This document shows positions 24,737-33,436 of a stretch of 64,000 bases of DNA, in pieces. A program made the position numbers and the translations under genes. This DNA comes from Porticoccus sp950063125 (GTDB lineage: Bacteria > Pseudomonadota > Gammaproteobacteria > Pseudomonadales > Porticoccaceae): assembly GCF_963973895.1 (NCBI RefSeq), contig NZ_CAXBBF010000001.1. One strand, 5' to 3'. How positions within the stretch are numbered: position 1 is the first letter of the stretch; each line of letters starts with the position of its first letter. Under the pieces are notes generated by a model. It searched no databases and was not told the DNA's origin. It saw only the letters and a list, made by a program, of their open reading frames with translations.

Positions 24737-27667
24737 TCAAACGGTTTCAGTTTTTGATGCCTCCACCGCTTTTTCAATTGCGGTTGTTGCCGATGGACCG
24801 GCTTCCTTATCCCTGTTCTGTGTCCGAGGATCATTGATTGCCCGGGGAATATTAACCGGCTCAACATTGACGGGTGAAGGTTGTGATGTGTCCAGTGGCT
24901 GCGGTAGTGGCTTGGTACGTGTGTCAGTAGCAATGTCTATTTTTGCTACTGGGCGAGGAGCAATTCTCGGATCATTGCTGGCTCGAGCAGGTTGCTTCTG
25001 ACCATCGTCGATGACCTCCGGCGCAGATTCGTCAGTGGTTTCAGAAACTGCTTTATCCTCGGTGTCAGGAATAACAGCGTCGACCGAAGGAATGACGGCT
25101 ACTTCACTGGTGGCGGCTTCCATGTCGGCAGTAAAAGAGGATGGCTCCGTTTTTGCAATGGCCTCGTCGACCTCGTGGGTCTCGGTATTTTTTCTGGCTG
25201 GTTCTGCCTCTTTCTCTGCGTTCGTCTCGGCAGGCTGACCAGGTTTGTCGATCGCTTTAATGTCCCGTGTTTCGTCCACCCGCTCGTCGACTACAGTGGT
25301 TACTTCTGTCATGGGCATTTCAGCGCTTTCGTCATCCGCAGCGTCGTCAGAATCCACTGATAGCTTCAATGGCCCCTGGTTGTTCTCTTCTGTCTGAACT
25401 GACGCCGTTGCCGTGTCATTAGCTGTCGTTGGCTCGGTCAAACCTTCATCTGCCTGCCGGGAAGGTTTGTCAGTATCGCTGGATAATGGACTTTTTTCCG
25501 TATGAGACACGGTTTTTGTCTGGTCGGTCAGTGGTTCCGTCTGTAGCGTTTCGGCGACAGGAACCTCAACAGCTGCGAGTAAATCTGCTGGAACTTCCTG
25601 GCGTTGACGACGTTGGCGAGGAGAGCGCCGTTTGTCGCCCTCCCGGCGGGGGGGGCGGGTGCTGGGCGAGGACTCTTCTTCCCTATCAGTTTTTACGGCA
25701 TCCGGCTCAGTTTTTACGGCATCCAGTTCAGGTTGTTTTTCCTGTTGAGGTTTGCGGTTCTGCCGTGGCTGCCGGGTTTTCTTTTCACCATTTTCGGGCG
25801 TATTGGTGTTATCGCGATGCTCTGCTTTTTGGCTGCCTGGCTTGTTGCGATTGCGGTTATTGCGGCGAGCATCGGGCCGACGGTTGCGTCCCTGAGAACG
25901 ACTATCATTTTTGTCACGTTCTTTTGCGTCCGGCTTTTTGTCGTGTTCAACCGGCTTTTCAGTTTGACCGAAGAGCAGGATGGCCAGGCGGCGCAATAGT
26001 CCGGGTTTGCCAGTCTTTTCGACGATTTTGGTGATTTTTTCTAGAGGTACCGGTGCCGGTTGCGAGGGTGTTGGTGTTTTGACTGCTGGCTGTAGAGCCG
26101 GGGGCACAGGCTGAACATGGTCATTCTCCGGAGCAGCAAAATCCTCGGATAATGTGTTGGTAAGCCGATAACTATACTCACTGGCAAGGCCGTCCTGCTC
26201 CCGAATACGCTGTACTTCGAAATGTGGTGTTTCAAGATTCTCGTTGGGAAGGATAATGATTTTGGAGCCGTGGCGTTTCTCAATCTCAAAAATCTCTTTG
26301 CGCTTTTCATTCAGCAGAAAGGTTGCCACTGAGACAGGGGTTATCGCCCGGATTTCTGCACTGAATTCTTTTTGTGCCTCTTCCTCAACAAGGCGAAGAA
26401 TGGACAGCGCAAGTGAACGGGTGCCCCGGATGGTTCCCTGGCCGAGGCAGCGCGGGCAGACTTTCGAGGTGGTCTCTTCCAATGATGGCCGCAACCGCTG
26501 ACGGGACATTTCAAGCAAGCCAAAACGGGATATTTTACCGACTTGAACCCGTGCGCGATCCAGTTCAAGGGCATCGCGCATACGATTTTCCACATCGCGT
26601 TGATTTTTGGCAGACCCCATGTCGATAAAGTCAATAACCACCAGGCCGCCAATGTCGCGAAGTCGCAGTTGACGGGTAATCTCATCAGCGGCTTCAAGGT
26701 TGGTGCGCAGTGCGGTTTCCTCGATATCACTGCCGCGTGTTGCTCTGGAGGAATTGATATCAATAGAAACCAGCGCCTCGGTGATATCAATCACAATCGA
26801 GCCGCCGGAGGGCAGTTTTACTTCTCGCTCAAAGGCGGTTTCTATCTGGTTTTCAATTTGGTAACGATTGAATAGGGGCAGTGGGTCTTCATAGTGCTTG
26901 ACCCGGCTCTGAAAGTTGGGCATAACCTGCTTGATAAATGCCGAGGCAAGTTCATAGGCCTCGCGGTTATCCACAATAACTTCGCCGATATCCTGTCGCA
27001 AATAGTCGCGAACAGCACGGATAATGACGTTGCTTTCCTGAAACAGAAAGTGGGGAGCCTTGCAGTTGTTGGCCTCGACCTGAATGGTTTCCCAAAGTTG
27101 CAGCAGATAGTCAAGATCCCATTGCAGCTCCTCTGCTGACCGCCCGATTCCAGCTGTGCGGACAATGACGCCCACCCCGCTTGGAATCTGCAGGTCTCGC
27201 ATCGCGGATTTCAGTTCTGAGCGCTCTTCCCCTTCGATGCGTCGCGAAATCCCACCAGCTCTGGGGTTGTTCGGCATCAGGACCATATATCGACCTGCGA
27301 GGCTGATAAATGTGGTTAATGCCGCCCCTTTATTGCCACGTTCTTCCTTTTCCACCTGAATGACGACTTCAGTGCCTTCCTTGATAACATCCTGAATCTT
27401 GATGCGACCATCGGCGTCTGATGATTTTCTGGAAAAGTATTCGCGGGAGATTTCTTTGAGGGGCAGGAAGCCGTGGCGTTCTGCGCCATAATCAACGAAG
27501 GCGGCCTCAAGGCTGGGTTCAACCCGGGTTATTCTGCCCTTGTAAATATTTGCTTTACGTTGTTCTCTGGTACGATTTTCCAGGTCGAGGTCATAGAGAC
27601 GTTGTCCGTCGACCAGTGCTACCCGGAGCTCTTCTGGCTGGGAAGCGTTGATAAGCATGCGTTTCAT
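24737..27667 (-). CDS. rne: Ribonuclease E
   Basis: RNase E is the essential endoribonuclease of mRNA decay and rRNA/tRNA processing and the scaffold of the degradosome at the inner membrane. The N-terminal catalytic half has an S1 domain about 38-125 (ANIYKGRITRVEPSLEAAFVDYG), the RNase H-like and DNase I-like parts with VSIDINSSRATRG and DFIDMGSAKNQRDVENRM, and the zinc-link CPRCLGQG near residue 404. From about residue 520 to 976 it is low-complexity, rich in Arg/Asn/Pro and then acidic, as expected for the scaffold. A seven-residue repeat (DAVKTEP/DAVKTDR) lies in the linker. It is divergent from rluC. Confidence 0.97.
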   Translation of the reverse strand: MKRMLINASQPEELRVALVDGQRLYDLDLENRTREQRKANIYKGRITRVEPSLEAAFVDYGAERHGFLPLKEISREYFSRKSSDADGRIKIQDVIKEGTEVVIQVEKEERGNKGAALTTFISLAGRYMVLMPNNPRAGGISRRIEGEERSELKSAMRDLQIPSGVGVIVRTAGIGRSAEELQWDLDYLLQLWETIQVEANNCKAPHFLFQESNVIIRAVRDYLRQDIGEVIVDNREAYELASAFIKQVMPNFQSRVKHYEDPLPLFNRYQIENQIETAFEREVKLPSGGSIVIDITEALVSIDINSSRATRGSDIEETALRTNLEAADEITRQLRLRDIGGLVVIDFIDMGSAKNQRDVENRMRDALELDRARVQVGKISRFGLLEMSRQRLRPSLEETTSKVCPRCLGQGTIRGTRSLALSILRLVEEEAQKEFSAEIRAITPVSVATFLLNEKRKEIFEIEKRHGSKIIILPNENLETPHFEVQRIREQDGLASEYSYRLTNTLSEDFAAPENDHVQPVPPALQPAVKTPTPSQPAPVPLEKITKIVEKTGKPGLLRRLAILLFGQTEKPVEHDKKPDAKERDKNDSRSQGRNRRPDARRNNRNRNKPGSQKAEHRDNTNTPENGEKKTRQPRQNRKPQQEKQPELDAVKTEPDAVKTDREEESSPSTRPPRREGDKRRSPRQRRQRQEVPADLLAAVEVPVAETLQTEPLTDQTKTVSHTEKSPLSSDTDKPSRQADEGLTEPTTANDTATASVQTEENNQGPLKLSVDSDDAADDESAEMPMTEVTTVVDERVDETRDIKAIDKPGQPAETNAEKEAEPARKNTETHEVDEAIAKTEPSSFTADMEAATSEVAVIPSVDAVIPDTEDKAVSETTDESAPEVIDDGQKQPARASNDPRIAPRPVAKIDIATDTRTKPLPQPLDTSQPSPVNVEPVNIPRAINDPRTQNRDKEAGPSATTAIEKAVEASKTETV
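25687..25728. repeat. 21-bp tandem repeat within rne
   Basis: Two consecutive 21-base units beginning CAGTTTTTACGGCATCC differ only in their last bases. They encode DAVKTEP and DAVKTDR in the disordered scaffold region and look like a recent in-frame duplication. Confidence 0.75.
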
Positions 27668-28343
27668 TGAAGAATCCTACTGTCTTGCGCCTTACAAGAG
27701 CAGCAGAAGCACCACTATAAAATGAGCAATATAACTGGATAAATAGCAAAGCAGTGTATACCGTCTATACGTAGAAAGATGGCAGAAATAAGGTCATAAC
27801 CCCTTGTTTTTAAACACTTTAATTTCATCAATCACTGATTCTGTCCGGTTTTCCCATCGAGTGTTCAACTTGATTGCTATGGTGCCACTTATTCGTCCGA
27901 AGGGGCAAAAGCCGAGCGGTAAAGATTGCTAATGTAACCGGCAACTGGCAGGTAAAAATAGCACATGTCTGGCTGGCAATGCCTGGCGTACGATATATCG
28001 TTCAAAAAATCTTGTGGTAACCTCTGCGCATTCAGCGCGGTTTTCTGTGGCAGCTGTCCTAGCTGGTTTGCGGGACAACTGGCGTAATAAATCAAAAGGG
28101 CTTTCGCCGCGTTGAGTGGGGCTACCCTGTCAATATTGACTTGGTGAGAGCAGTCGTCTTTGCCGAACTAATTTCGGACCCGATTCAACGTGGTGCCAAT
28201 ATATCAGCAATTGTCATTCTCTTCAATTTGCAGTCCTGTAAAAATCCGGTTAATTGTATGATTATCAGTGATTTTTTCTTCTTCATGGATGCCTCTATCA
28301 GGGCTAGCTGTTAGAATTCATCTCCTTTTCCTGGGCACACCCT
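27668..28343. promoter_or_regulatory. rne-rluC divergent intergenic region, probable rne 5' leader
   Basis: This 676-base gap has no credible gene. By analogy with E. coli it should hold the rne promoter and a long 5' untranslated leader through which RNase E regulates its own mRNA, and the rluC promoter. Visible structures are two perfect 12-bp palindromes (ACGATATATCGT at 27990-28001 and GTCAATATTGAC at 28129-28140), a CAGCT-N5-AGCTG repeat near 28051-28065 and a GTATA-N5-TATAC repeat at 27756-27770. No promoter pair is convincing by eye on either strand. Confidence 0.55.
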
Positions 28344-29291
28344 ATGACTGAGATACAAAATGGCTCTTTAGGGGTCCACTTCGTTAAAATTGATGAGAAC
28401 CATGACGGTCAGCGAATAGATAATTTTCTGCTGGGTCGGTTGAAAGGCGTGCCGAAATCGCGAGTCTACAGAATCCTTCGCAAAGGTGAAGTGCGCGTGA
28501 ATGGTTCCCGGGCCAAGGCAGAATATCGCCTGCAAGTCGGTGATGCAGTGCGAATTCCACCTGTTCGGGTAGCGGAGCGTGATGTGCCCGCAGGGCCCAG
28601 CCCAAAGCTGCAGCAATTGCTTGAGCAGAATATTGTCTACGAAGATGCCGCGTTCCTGGTGATCAATAAGCCAGCTGGCTTGGCGGTTCATGGTGGCAGT
28701 GGTGTCAGCCTGGGCCTGATCGAGTCGCTGCGAGCCACTCGGCCTGCTGCACCGTTTCTGGAATTGGTTCATCGGTTGGATCGGGAGACATCCGGCTGCC
28801 TGATGATCGCCAAGAAGCGCTCCATGTTGCGTCATCTTCAGGAAGAAATGCGTGCCGGCCGTGTAGTCAAAATCTATCAGGCGCTGTGCTGCGGCCGTTG
28901 GCCGAAAGGGATGAAGCGGATCAGTGCGCCACTGCGTAAAAATGAGCTGAAGTCGGGCGAGCGGATTGTCAAGGTGGACCCGGAGGGCAAGGCATCAGTC
29001 ACGCATTTTCAGGTTTTACATCGCTATCGAGGTGCGACTTTGCTCGAAGTGGCTCTGGAGACAGGGCGTACCCATCAAATCCGTGTCCATTGTCAATTTG
29101 CAGGTTGCCCGCTGGCGGGAGACGAAAAGTATGCTGACGTTGAGTGTAATCGCCAAATGCGAGAGAAAGGCTTGAAACGTATGTTTCTGCATGCGGGGCA
29201 GTTGAAAGTCAGTTTGCCCGATGGCCAACTTGTTGAAATTCGATCGCCATTGCCCGACGATCTGACCGCTCTGTTGACTAATTTGGAGTAA
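28344..29291 (+). CDS. rluC: 23S rRNA pseudouridine(955/2504/2580) synthase RluC
   Basis: RluC makes three pseudouridines in 23S rRNA. The N-terminal S4 domain is visible as GQRIDNFLLGRLKGVPKSRVYRILRKGEVRVNG. The catalytic core of the RluA family contains ELVHRLDRETSGCLMIAKK, whose HRLD aspartate is the nucleophile. GRTHQIRVHCQFAGCPLAGDEKY follows. The length of 315 residues is typical. The divergent rne-rluC pair is conserved in gammaproteobacteria. A six-base gap to the HAD gene suggests a short operon. Confidence 0.96.
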   Translation: MTEIQNGSLGVHFVKIDENHDGQRIDNFLLGRLKGVPKSRVYRILRKGEVRVNGSRAKAEYRLQVGDAVRIPPVRVAERDVPAGPSPKLQQLLEQNIVYEDAAFLVINKPAGLAVHGGSGVSLGLIESLRATRPAAPFLELVHRLDRETSGCLMIAKKRSMLRHLQEEMRAGRVVKIYQALCCGRWPKGMKRISAPLRKNELKSGERIVKVDPEGKASVTHFQVLHRYRGATLLEVALETGRTHQIRVHCQFAGCPLAGDEKYADVECNRQMREKGLKRMFLHAGQLKVSLPDGQLVEIRSPLPDDLTALLTNLE

Positions 29292-29297
29292 CTGTCG

Positions 29298-29954
29298 GTG
29301 CCCAAGCTTTTGATCTTTGACTGGGACGGCACACTCTGTGATTCGCTTTCCCGGATTGTTCATTGCCTTCGTTGTGCCGCAGAGTCGGTTGGTTTGCCAC
29401 CTCCCTCCGAACTGGATGCCCGCAACATTGTGGGGCTGGGGATGGTGGATGCATTAACCACTTTGTTTCCCGATATAGCGCGTGAGCAAATTGACGCCAT
29501 GCGGGACAGCTATTCCCTTCATTTCGTTGAAGCAGATCGTGAACCATCACCTTTTTTTAGCGGGGTTTCTGAAACTCTGTGGCGTCTTAAGGATCAGGGT
29601 TATCTGATCACTGTTGCGACCGGTAAAAGTCGTCGTGGTCTGGACCGAGTGTTGCGGGCCCACCAGCTGGATCAGTTTTTTGATGGCACCCGTTGTGCCG
29701 ATGAGACGGCCGGCAAGCCTCATCCATTGATGCTGATTGAGTTGATGGAAGAGTTTGAGTGTCTTCCCGAAGAGTCAATCATGATAGGCGACACAGAATA
29801 TGACTTGGCGATGGCTGCCAATGCCGGAATGTCGAGTATAGGGGTGAGCTATGGCGCCCATGATTCGCGGCGATTGACCCGGTATCGACCGCTGGCGTGT
29901 CTGGATAAATTTTCAGATGTTGAAATGGTTGTAAATAGTATAAAAAACATTTAG
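29298..29954 (+). CDS. HAD superfamily phosphatase (phosphoglycolate phosphatase-like)
   Basis: This is a HAD-IA hydrolase with motif I FDWDGTLCDS (nucleophile D8 and acid D10), motif II in VATGKSRRGL, a lysine in AGKPHP for motif III, and motif IV GDTEYDLAMAANAG. A helical cap lies between motifs I and II. The start is GTG at 29298. It follows rluC after six bases, the same arrangement as in Pseudomonas, where the partner is annotated only as a HAD protein. The substrate is not known; phosphoglycolate or nucleotide phosphates are typical of relatives. Confidence 0.88.
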   Translation: MPKLLIFDWDGTLCDSLSRIVHCLRCAAESVGLPPPSELDARNIVGLGMVDALTTLFPDIAREQIDAMRDSYSLHFVEADREPSPFFSGVSETLWRLKDQGYLITVATGKSRRGLDRVLRAHQLDQFFDGTRCADETAGKPHPLMLIELMEEFECLPEESIMIGDTEYDLAMAANAGMSSIGVSYGAHDSRRLTRYRPLACLDKFSDVEMVVNSIKNI

Positions 29955-29974
29955 TTATAATAATTTTTTAAATA

Positions 29975-30544
29975 CTACTTTAAGATGTTTATCAGCATTC
30001 GATTCAGGCTGATCAAGGGTAATCCAATCAGGGCGGTGGGGTCGCAGCTGTAAACAGCATCAAACAGCGTGATGCCCAGTCCTTCACTGCGGAAGCTGCC
30101 GGCACAGTTATACGGGGTATCCTTTAAAAGGTATTCAGTAATTTCCGTGTCACTTAACCGGCGAAAGACGACCTCTGTTATTACCATGTCTACCTGACTT
30201 TGTTGGGTGGCGCTATCCAGCAATGCCAGGCCAGTCAGGAAGCGAACATTCTTGCCGGACTCTGAGCAAAGCTGCTTAAAGGCGTTGTCAAAATTGCCCG
30301 GTTTTGTCAGCAGTTTTCCATCGTTAACTGCGACCTGGTCCGAGCCAACAATCAGGTGGTTATCAAAACGGTGGGCGATCGCCATGGCCTTTTCCAGCGA
30401 CAGGCGCTTGACGAGTGCTTCCGGGGATTCTTCCGGTTGAGGGCTTTCGTCAATGTCGGGTGAGATAATTTCAAATGGTATACGCAAGCGCTGCAGCAGC
30501 TCCCGTCGATAGGGTGAGGAAGAGGCCAGCACGAGGTTTTTCAT
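29975..30544 (-). CDS. Maf-like nucleotide pyrophosphatase (YceF type)
   Basis: Maf proteins hydrolyse non-canonical or modified nucleoside triphosphates; the YceF branch prefers 7-methyl-GTP. The N-terminus MKNLVLASSSPYRRELLQRL is the family signature, followed by DIDESPQPEESPEALVKRLSLEKA, IVGSDQVAVNDGKLLTKPG and YNCAGSFRSEGLGITLF. The ATG at 30544 is chosen because the family begins there and GGAG lies eight bases upstream; the open frame extends to 30616. At 189 residues it is normal. It is divergent from yceD, and in E. coli yceF also neighbours yceD-rpmF. Confidence 0.93.
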   Translation of the reverse strand: MKNLVLASSSPYRRELLQRLRIPFEIISPDIDESPQPEESPEALVKRLSLEKAMAIAHRFDNHLIVGSDQVAVNDGKLLTKPGNFDNAFKQLCSESGKNVRFLTGLALLDSATQQSQVDMVITEVVFRRLSDTEITEYLLKDTPYNCAGSFRSEGLGITLFDAVYSCDPTALIGLPLISLNRMLINILK

Positions 30545-30623
30545 GATAAAACTCCAAATGATCTTTAATGTTCCGGGGGGATAATCAGGACTAGAAACCC
30601 GCGATATTGGATCCAATTTTTCT

Positions 30624-30652
30624 TTGACAGATCAAGGTCATATCACTATTAT
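30624..30652 (+). promoter_or_regulatory. Strong sigma-70 promoter of the yceD-rpmF-plsX operon
   Basis: A perfect TTGACA at 30624-30629, a 17-base spacer and TATTAT at 30647-30652 predict transcription from about 30659. The first yceD ATG is at 30662, so the transcript would be nearly leaderless unless a later ATG (30668, 30677 or 30683) is used. Confidence 0.72.
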
Positions 30653-30661
30653 GGCGCGCCT

Positions 30662-31201
30662 ATGTCAATGCCCCCCATGAGAAGCTTCCTGCCGCGGATG
30701 TTAGAGCCCCGCCGTCTTGCACATCAGGGTGTGGCAATTTCCGGCGAGCTGGATCAGGCTTTCTGTGACAGGTTGAAAGAGGCGGTAATTGAGATTGTTG
30801 AACCCATTGTCGTCGAGCTGAAGTTTGATACAGCCGAACAGGGTCGCAGGGTAATGACCGGCTCAGTTTCAACGTCTGTGTTGATTCCATGCCAGCGATG
30901 CCTTGAGGCGATGCCGGTAGCGCTGTATGCAGAGTTCAGATTGGGTATAGTCTGGTCGGAAGAAGAGGCCGTGTCGTTACCTAAAGACCTGGATCCATGG
31001 CTTGTCGACAGTGAAGCTGCAGATGTGGCTGAAGTGCTTGAGGATGAATTACTTTTAACATTGCCGTTTGTGTCCTATCACCCCAAGGATCAATGCAATG
31101 ATGTGGCCGGTTACTCTACGGGAGAGCATCCCACTGAAGAATCCGCTAAAAACCCTTTTGGTATTTTGAAGCAACTGAAGAACAGTGGCTCCGATAATTA
31201 A
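30662..31201 (+). CDS. yceD: YceD family protein (DUF177), 23S rRNA accumulation protein
   Basis: YceD/DUF177 proteins are found next to rpmF and are needed for normal 23S rRNA levels. The protein contains the family elements LEPRRLAHQGVAISGEL, the CxxC-type SVLIPCQRCLEAMPVAL and the acidic VEDELLLTLPFVSYHPKDQC near the C-terminus. The four cysteines may bind a metal. The true start is uncertain: ATGs at 30662, 30668, 30677 and 30683 are in frame, and none has a clear ribosome-binding site. It leads the yceD-rpmF-plsX-fabD-fabG run. Confidence 0.9.
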   Translation: MSMPPMRSFLPRMLEPRRLAHQGVAISGELDQAFCDRLKEAVIEIVEPIVVELKFDTAEQGRRVMTGSVSTSVLIPCQRCLEAMPVALYAEFRLGIVWSEEEAVSLPKDLDPWLVDSEAADVAEVLEDELLLTLPFVSYHPKDQCNDVAGYSTGEHPTEESAKNPFGILKQLKNSGSDN

Positions 31202-31227
31202 CAAGTAGTATTTTCAGGAGAAAGAAA

Positions 31228-31407
31228 ATGGCCGTTCAAAAAAGTCGTAAAACCCGATCCAAGCGCGGTATGCGTCGTGCTCACGATGCCCTGACAGGTC
31301 CTACCCTGTCAACCGATCCGGTTAGTGGTGAAAAACATCTTCGCCATCAGGTTACTGCTGACGGCTTTTATCGTGGCAAGAAAGTGGTCTCTTCTGCCGA
31401 AGACTGA
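31228..31407 (+). CDS. rpmF: 50S ribosomal protein L32
   Basis: The 59-residue product MAVQKSRKTRSKRGMRRAHD and onward is ribosomal protein L32 of the large subunit. The N-terminal AVQKSRKTRSKRGMRR is the family signature, and TADGFYRGKKVV closes the protein. It is of the cysteine-free type, so no zinc ribbon is present. AGGAG lies nine bases before the ATG. It sits between yceD and plsX as in nearly all proteobacteria. Confidence 0.97.
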   Translation: MAVQKSRKTRSKRGMRRAHDALTGPTLSTDPVSGEKHLRHQVTADGFYRGKKVVSSAED

Positions 31408-31422
31408 TCCGCTGCGTTAGAT

Positions 31423-32448
31423 TTGTTATTTTTGGCTGACTCACGCTGTCTTGCCATTGACGCCATGGGCGGGGACTTCGGTCCTCGCGCAACTGTCCCT
31501 GCGACCCTCGACATTCTTCGCCAGCAGCCCAATCTACGGGTTGTTCTCTTCGGTGATGCACAACAGATCCAGCAACAACTACGCCTTGCTGATGACAACT
31601 TTCCTGAACGTCTTCAAGTCCGTCATTGCTCCCAGTTTGTTTCTATGGATGACAAACCGTCATTTGCCCTGCGCAATAAACGGGATTCGTCCATGTGGCA
31701 TGCTATTAAGCATGTTGCAACTAAACAGGCGGCGGCCTGCGTCAGTGCAGGCAATACGGGTGCGCTCATGGCCATGTCGCTGTTTCAGCTGGGGGGGCTG
31801 CCCGGTATCAGTCGCCCTGCGATCGGCGCCCGAATTCCAACTGCGCGTGGGTTTACCTATTTGCTGGATATGGGTGCAAATTTAGAGTGCACGGCTGAAC
31901 AGCTGTACCAGTTTGGGCTGATCGCATCTCTGGTAGCTGCGGAGGTAGATGGCAATACCAACCCGGCAGTGGGATTGCTGAATATCGGTGTGGAATCACT
32001 TAAAGGGAAACAGGAAATCCTCGATGCTGCGGCTTTATTCAAAACCAATCCCGATATTCATTACATCGGATTTGTTGAGGCCGACGCACTCTTTAACGGA
32101 GAGGCCGATATTGTGGTTTGTGATGGTTTCAGTGGCAATATTGCTCTGAAAGCTGGCGAGGGTGTGGCAAAACTACTTCAAAAGCAGATCAGGGATGCCT
32201 TGGGCGAAACTGTCTTGGCCAGGTTTGGTGCGCTGTTTCTGAAACCCGCTCTGGGACGGTTGCTTAAACGTGTTGACCCGGCACGGTATAATGGCGCCAG
32301 TTTTCTTGGACTGCAGGGCGTTGTTATTAAAAGCCACGGTAGTGCTGATCAATGGGGTTTCGCCAGAGCAATTGAGGTGGCTCTCAATGAGGCAGAGCGG
32401 GACCTTCCAACATTGATTGAAAAGCGGCTGTCCGAGAATAATCAATAA
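31423..32448 (+). CDS. plsX: Phosphate acyltransferase PlsX
   Basis: PlsX converts acyl-ACP to acyl-phosphate for phospholipid synthesis. The protein has the N-terminal CLAIDAMGGDFGPRATVPA, the central CVSAGNTGALMAMS and the C-terminal VVCDGFSGNIALKAGEGVAK and NGASFLGLQGVVIKSHG. The open frame offers no ATG before the conserved core, so the start must be TTG, at 31423 or 31432; neither has a good ribosome-binding site. Only 15 bases separate it from rpmF, so it may be translationally coupled. Length is 341 residues. Confidence 0.94.
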   Translation: MLFLADSRCLAIDAMGGDFGPRATVPATLDILRQQPNLRVVLFGDAQQIQQQLRLADDNFPERLQVRHCSQFVSMDDKPSFALRNKRDSSMWHAIKHVATKQAAACVSAGNTGALMAMSLFQLGGLPGISRPAIGARIPTARGFTYLLDMGANLECTAEQLYQFGLIASLVAAEVDGNTNPAVGLLNIGVESLKGKQEILDAAALFKTNPDIHYIGFVEADALFNGEADIVVCDGFSGNIALKAGEGVAKLLQKQIRDALGETVLARFGALFLKPALGRLLKRVDPARYNGASFLGLQGVVIKSHGSADQWGFARAIEVALNEAERDLPTLIEKRLSENNQ

Positions 32449-32472
32449 GCTGTGGTAATACAGAGGTAATCA

Positions 32473-33408
32473 ATGAAAAATAATCTGGCATTTGTCTTTC
32501 CGGGCCAGGGATCCCAAAAAATTGGCATGCTCTCTGAACTGTCAGAGAAGTACGCGGTGGTACAGGATACTTTTTCCGAAGCTTCGGATGTGCTCCATTA
32601 TGATCTATGGAATATGGTGCAAAAGGGTAGTCAGGAAGATATTACTCTGACGGAGCGTACCCAGCCCCTGCTTTTGACCGCCAGTGTCGCAGTCTGGCGA
32701 ATTTGGCAGCAGGCGGAGGGTGCCCGCCCGGCCCTGATGGCGGGCCACAGCCTTGGCGAGTGGTCTGCTCTGGTCTGCTCTGGTGTAGTCGCGTTCGAAG
32801 ATGCCGTGCGCTTGGTGCGCAATCGCGGTGCCTACATGCAGGAGGCTGTGCCCAGGGGTGAAGGTGCTATGGCTGCCATACTGGGTCTGGATGACGGTTT
32901 GATCAAAGAAATCTGTGCGAAGGCTTGTGAGGGACAAGAGGTTTCTGCAGTCAACTTTAACTCCCCCGGCCAAGTGGTTATAGCGGGAAATTCGGCTGCC
33001 GTTGAACGTGCGATTGAAGGTTGCAAGGCAGCCGGAGCCAAACGTGCCATGCCGCTGCCCGTGAGTGCGCCATTCCATACTGGCTTGATGAAGCCCGCTG
33101 CGGATCGTCTGGCCACCGAAATCCTAGCCACCCAATTTTCCGCACCGGAAGTATTAATAGTCCACAATGTCAATGCAAAAACCGAGTCTGATCCGGAGCG
33201 TATCAAGCACGTGATGATTGAGCAGATTTTTAAGCCGGTGCAGTGGGTGGCGTGTGTCAATTCCCTCGTGTCTGCAGGCATTGATACCGTGGTGGAGTGT
33301 GGTGCCGGCAAGGTGCTGGGTGGCTTGTGCAAGCGTATCGATCCCGCCTTGACCGCGTATGCCACAGAAGACAGTGATAATTTGACTAAATCACTGGCAG
33401 CGCTGTAA
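32473..33408 (+). CDS. fabD: Malonyl-CoA:ACP transacylase FabD
   Basis: FabD loads malonyl groups onto acyl carrier protein. FVFPGQGSQKIGML at the N-terminus, the active-site serine in AGHSLGEWSALVCSG near residue 92, and the catalytic histidine in SAPFHTGLMKPA near 201 are all visible. The motif has Trp where most members have Tyr (GHSLGEYS). The length of 311 residues is normal. It lies between plsX and fabG with 24-28-base gaps in a fatty-acid operon. Confidence 0.97.
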   Translation: MKNNLAFVFPGQGSQKIGMLSELSEKYAVVQDTFSEASDVLHYDLWNMVQKGSQEDITLTERTQPLLLTASVAVWRIWQQAEGARPALMAGHSLGEWSALVCSGVVAFEDAVRLVRNRGAYMQEAVPRGEGAMAAILGLDDGLIKEICAKACEGQEVSAVNFNSPGQVVIAGNSAAVERAIEGCKAAGAKRAMPLPVSAPFHTGLMKPAADRLATEILATQFSAPEVLIVHNVNAKTESDPERIKHVMIEQIFKPVQWVACVNSLVSAGIDTVVECGAGKVLGGLCKRIDPALTAYATEDSDNLTKSLAAL

Positions 33409-33436
33409 CTGACTGCCAGTAGTAAAGGAGTATGTG

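Noticed and set aside
24452..24757. Plus-strand ORF of 101 codons containing GIRTLGRLLTYAGFQDRCFQPLSHPS
   Set aside because: This is the familiar false translation of an antisense tRNA-Ser gene; the stretch is the tRNA itself and its flanks.
25429..26034. Plus-strand ORFs (201 and 131 codons) opposite rne
   Set aside because: They arise from the low-complexity scaffold-coding region of rne and give cysteine- and arginine-rich or phenylalanine-rich nonsense.
27889..28095. 68-codon ORF in the rne upstream region
   Set aside because: No ribosome-binding site or protein-like composition; it lies in the presumed rne leader.
28129..28140. GTCAATATTGAC read as overlapping -35 elements for rne and rluC
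   Set aside because: TTGAC occurs on both strands, but no acceptable -10 element lies 16-18 bases away on either strand.
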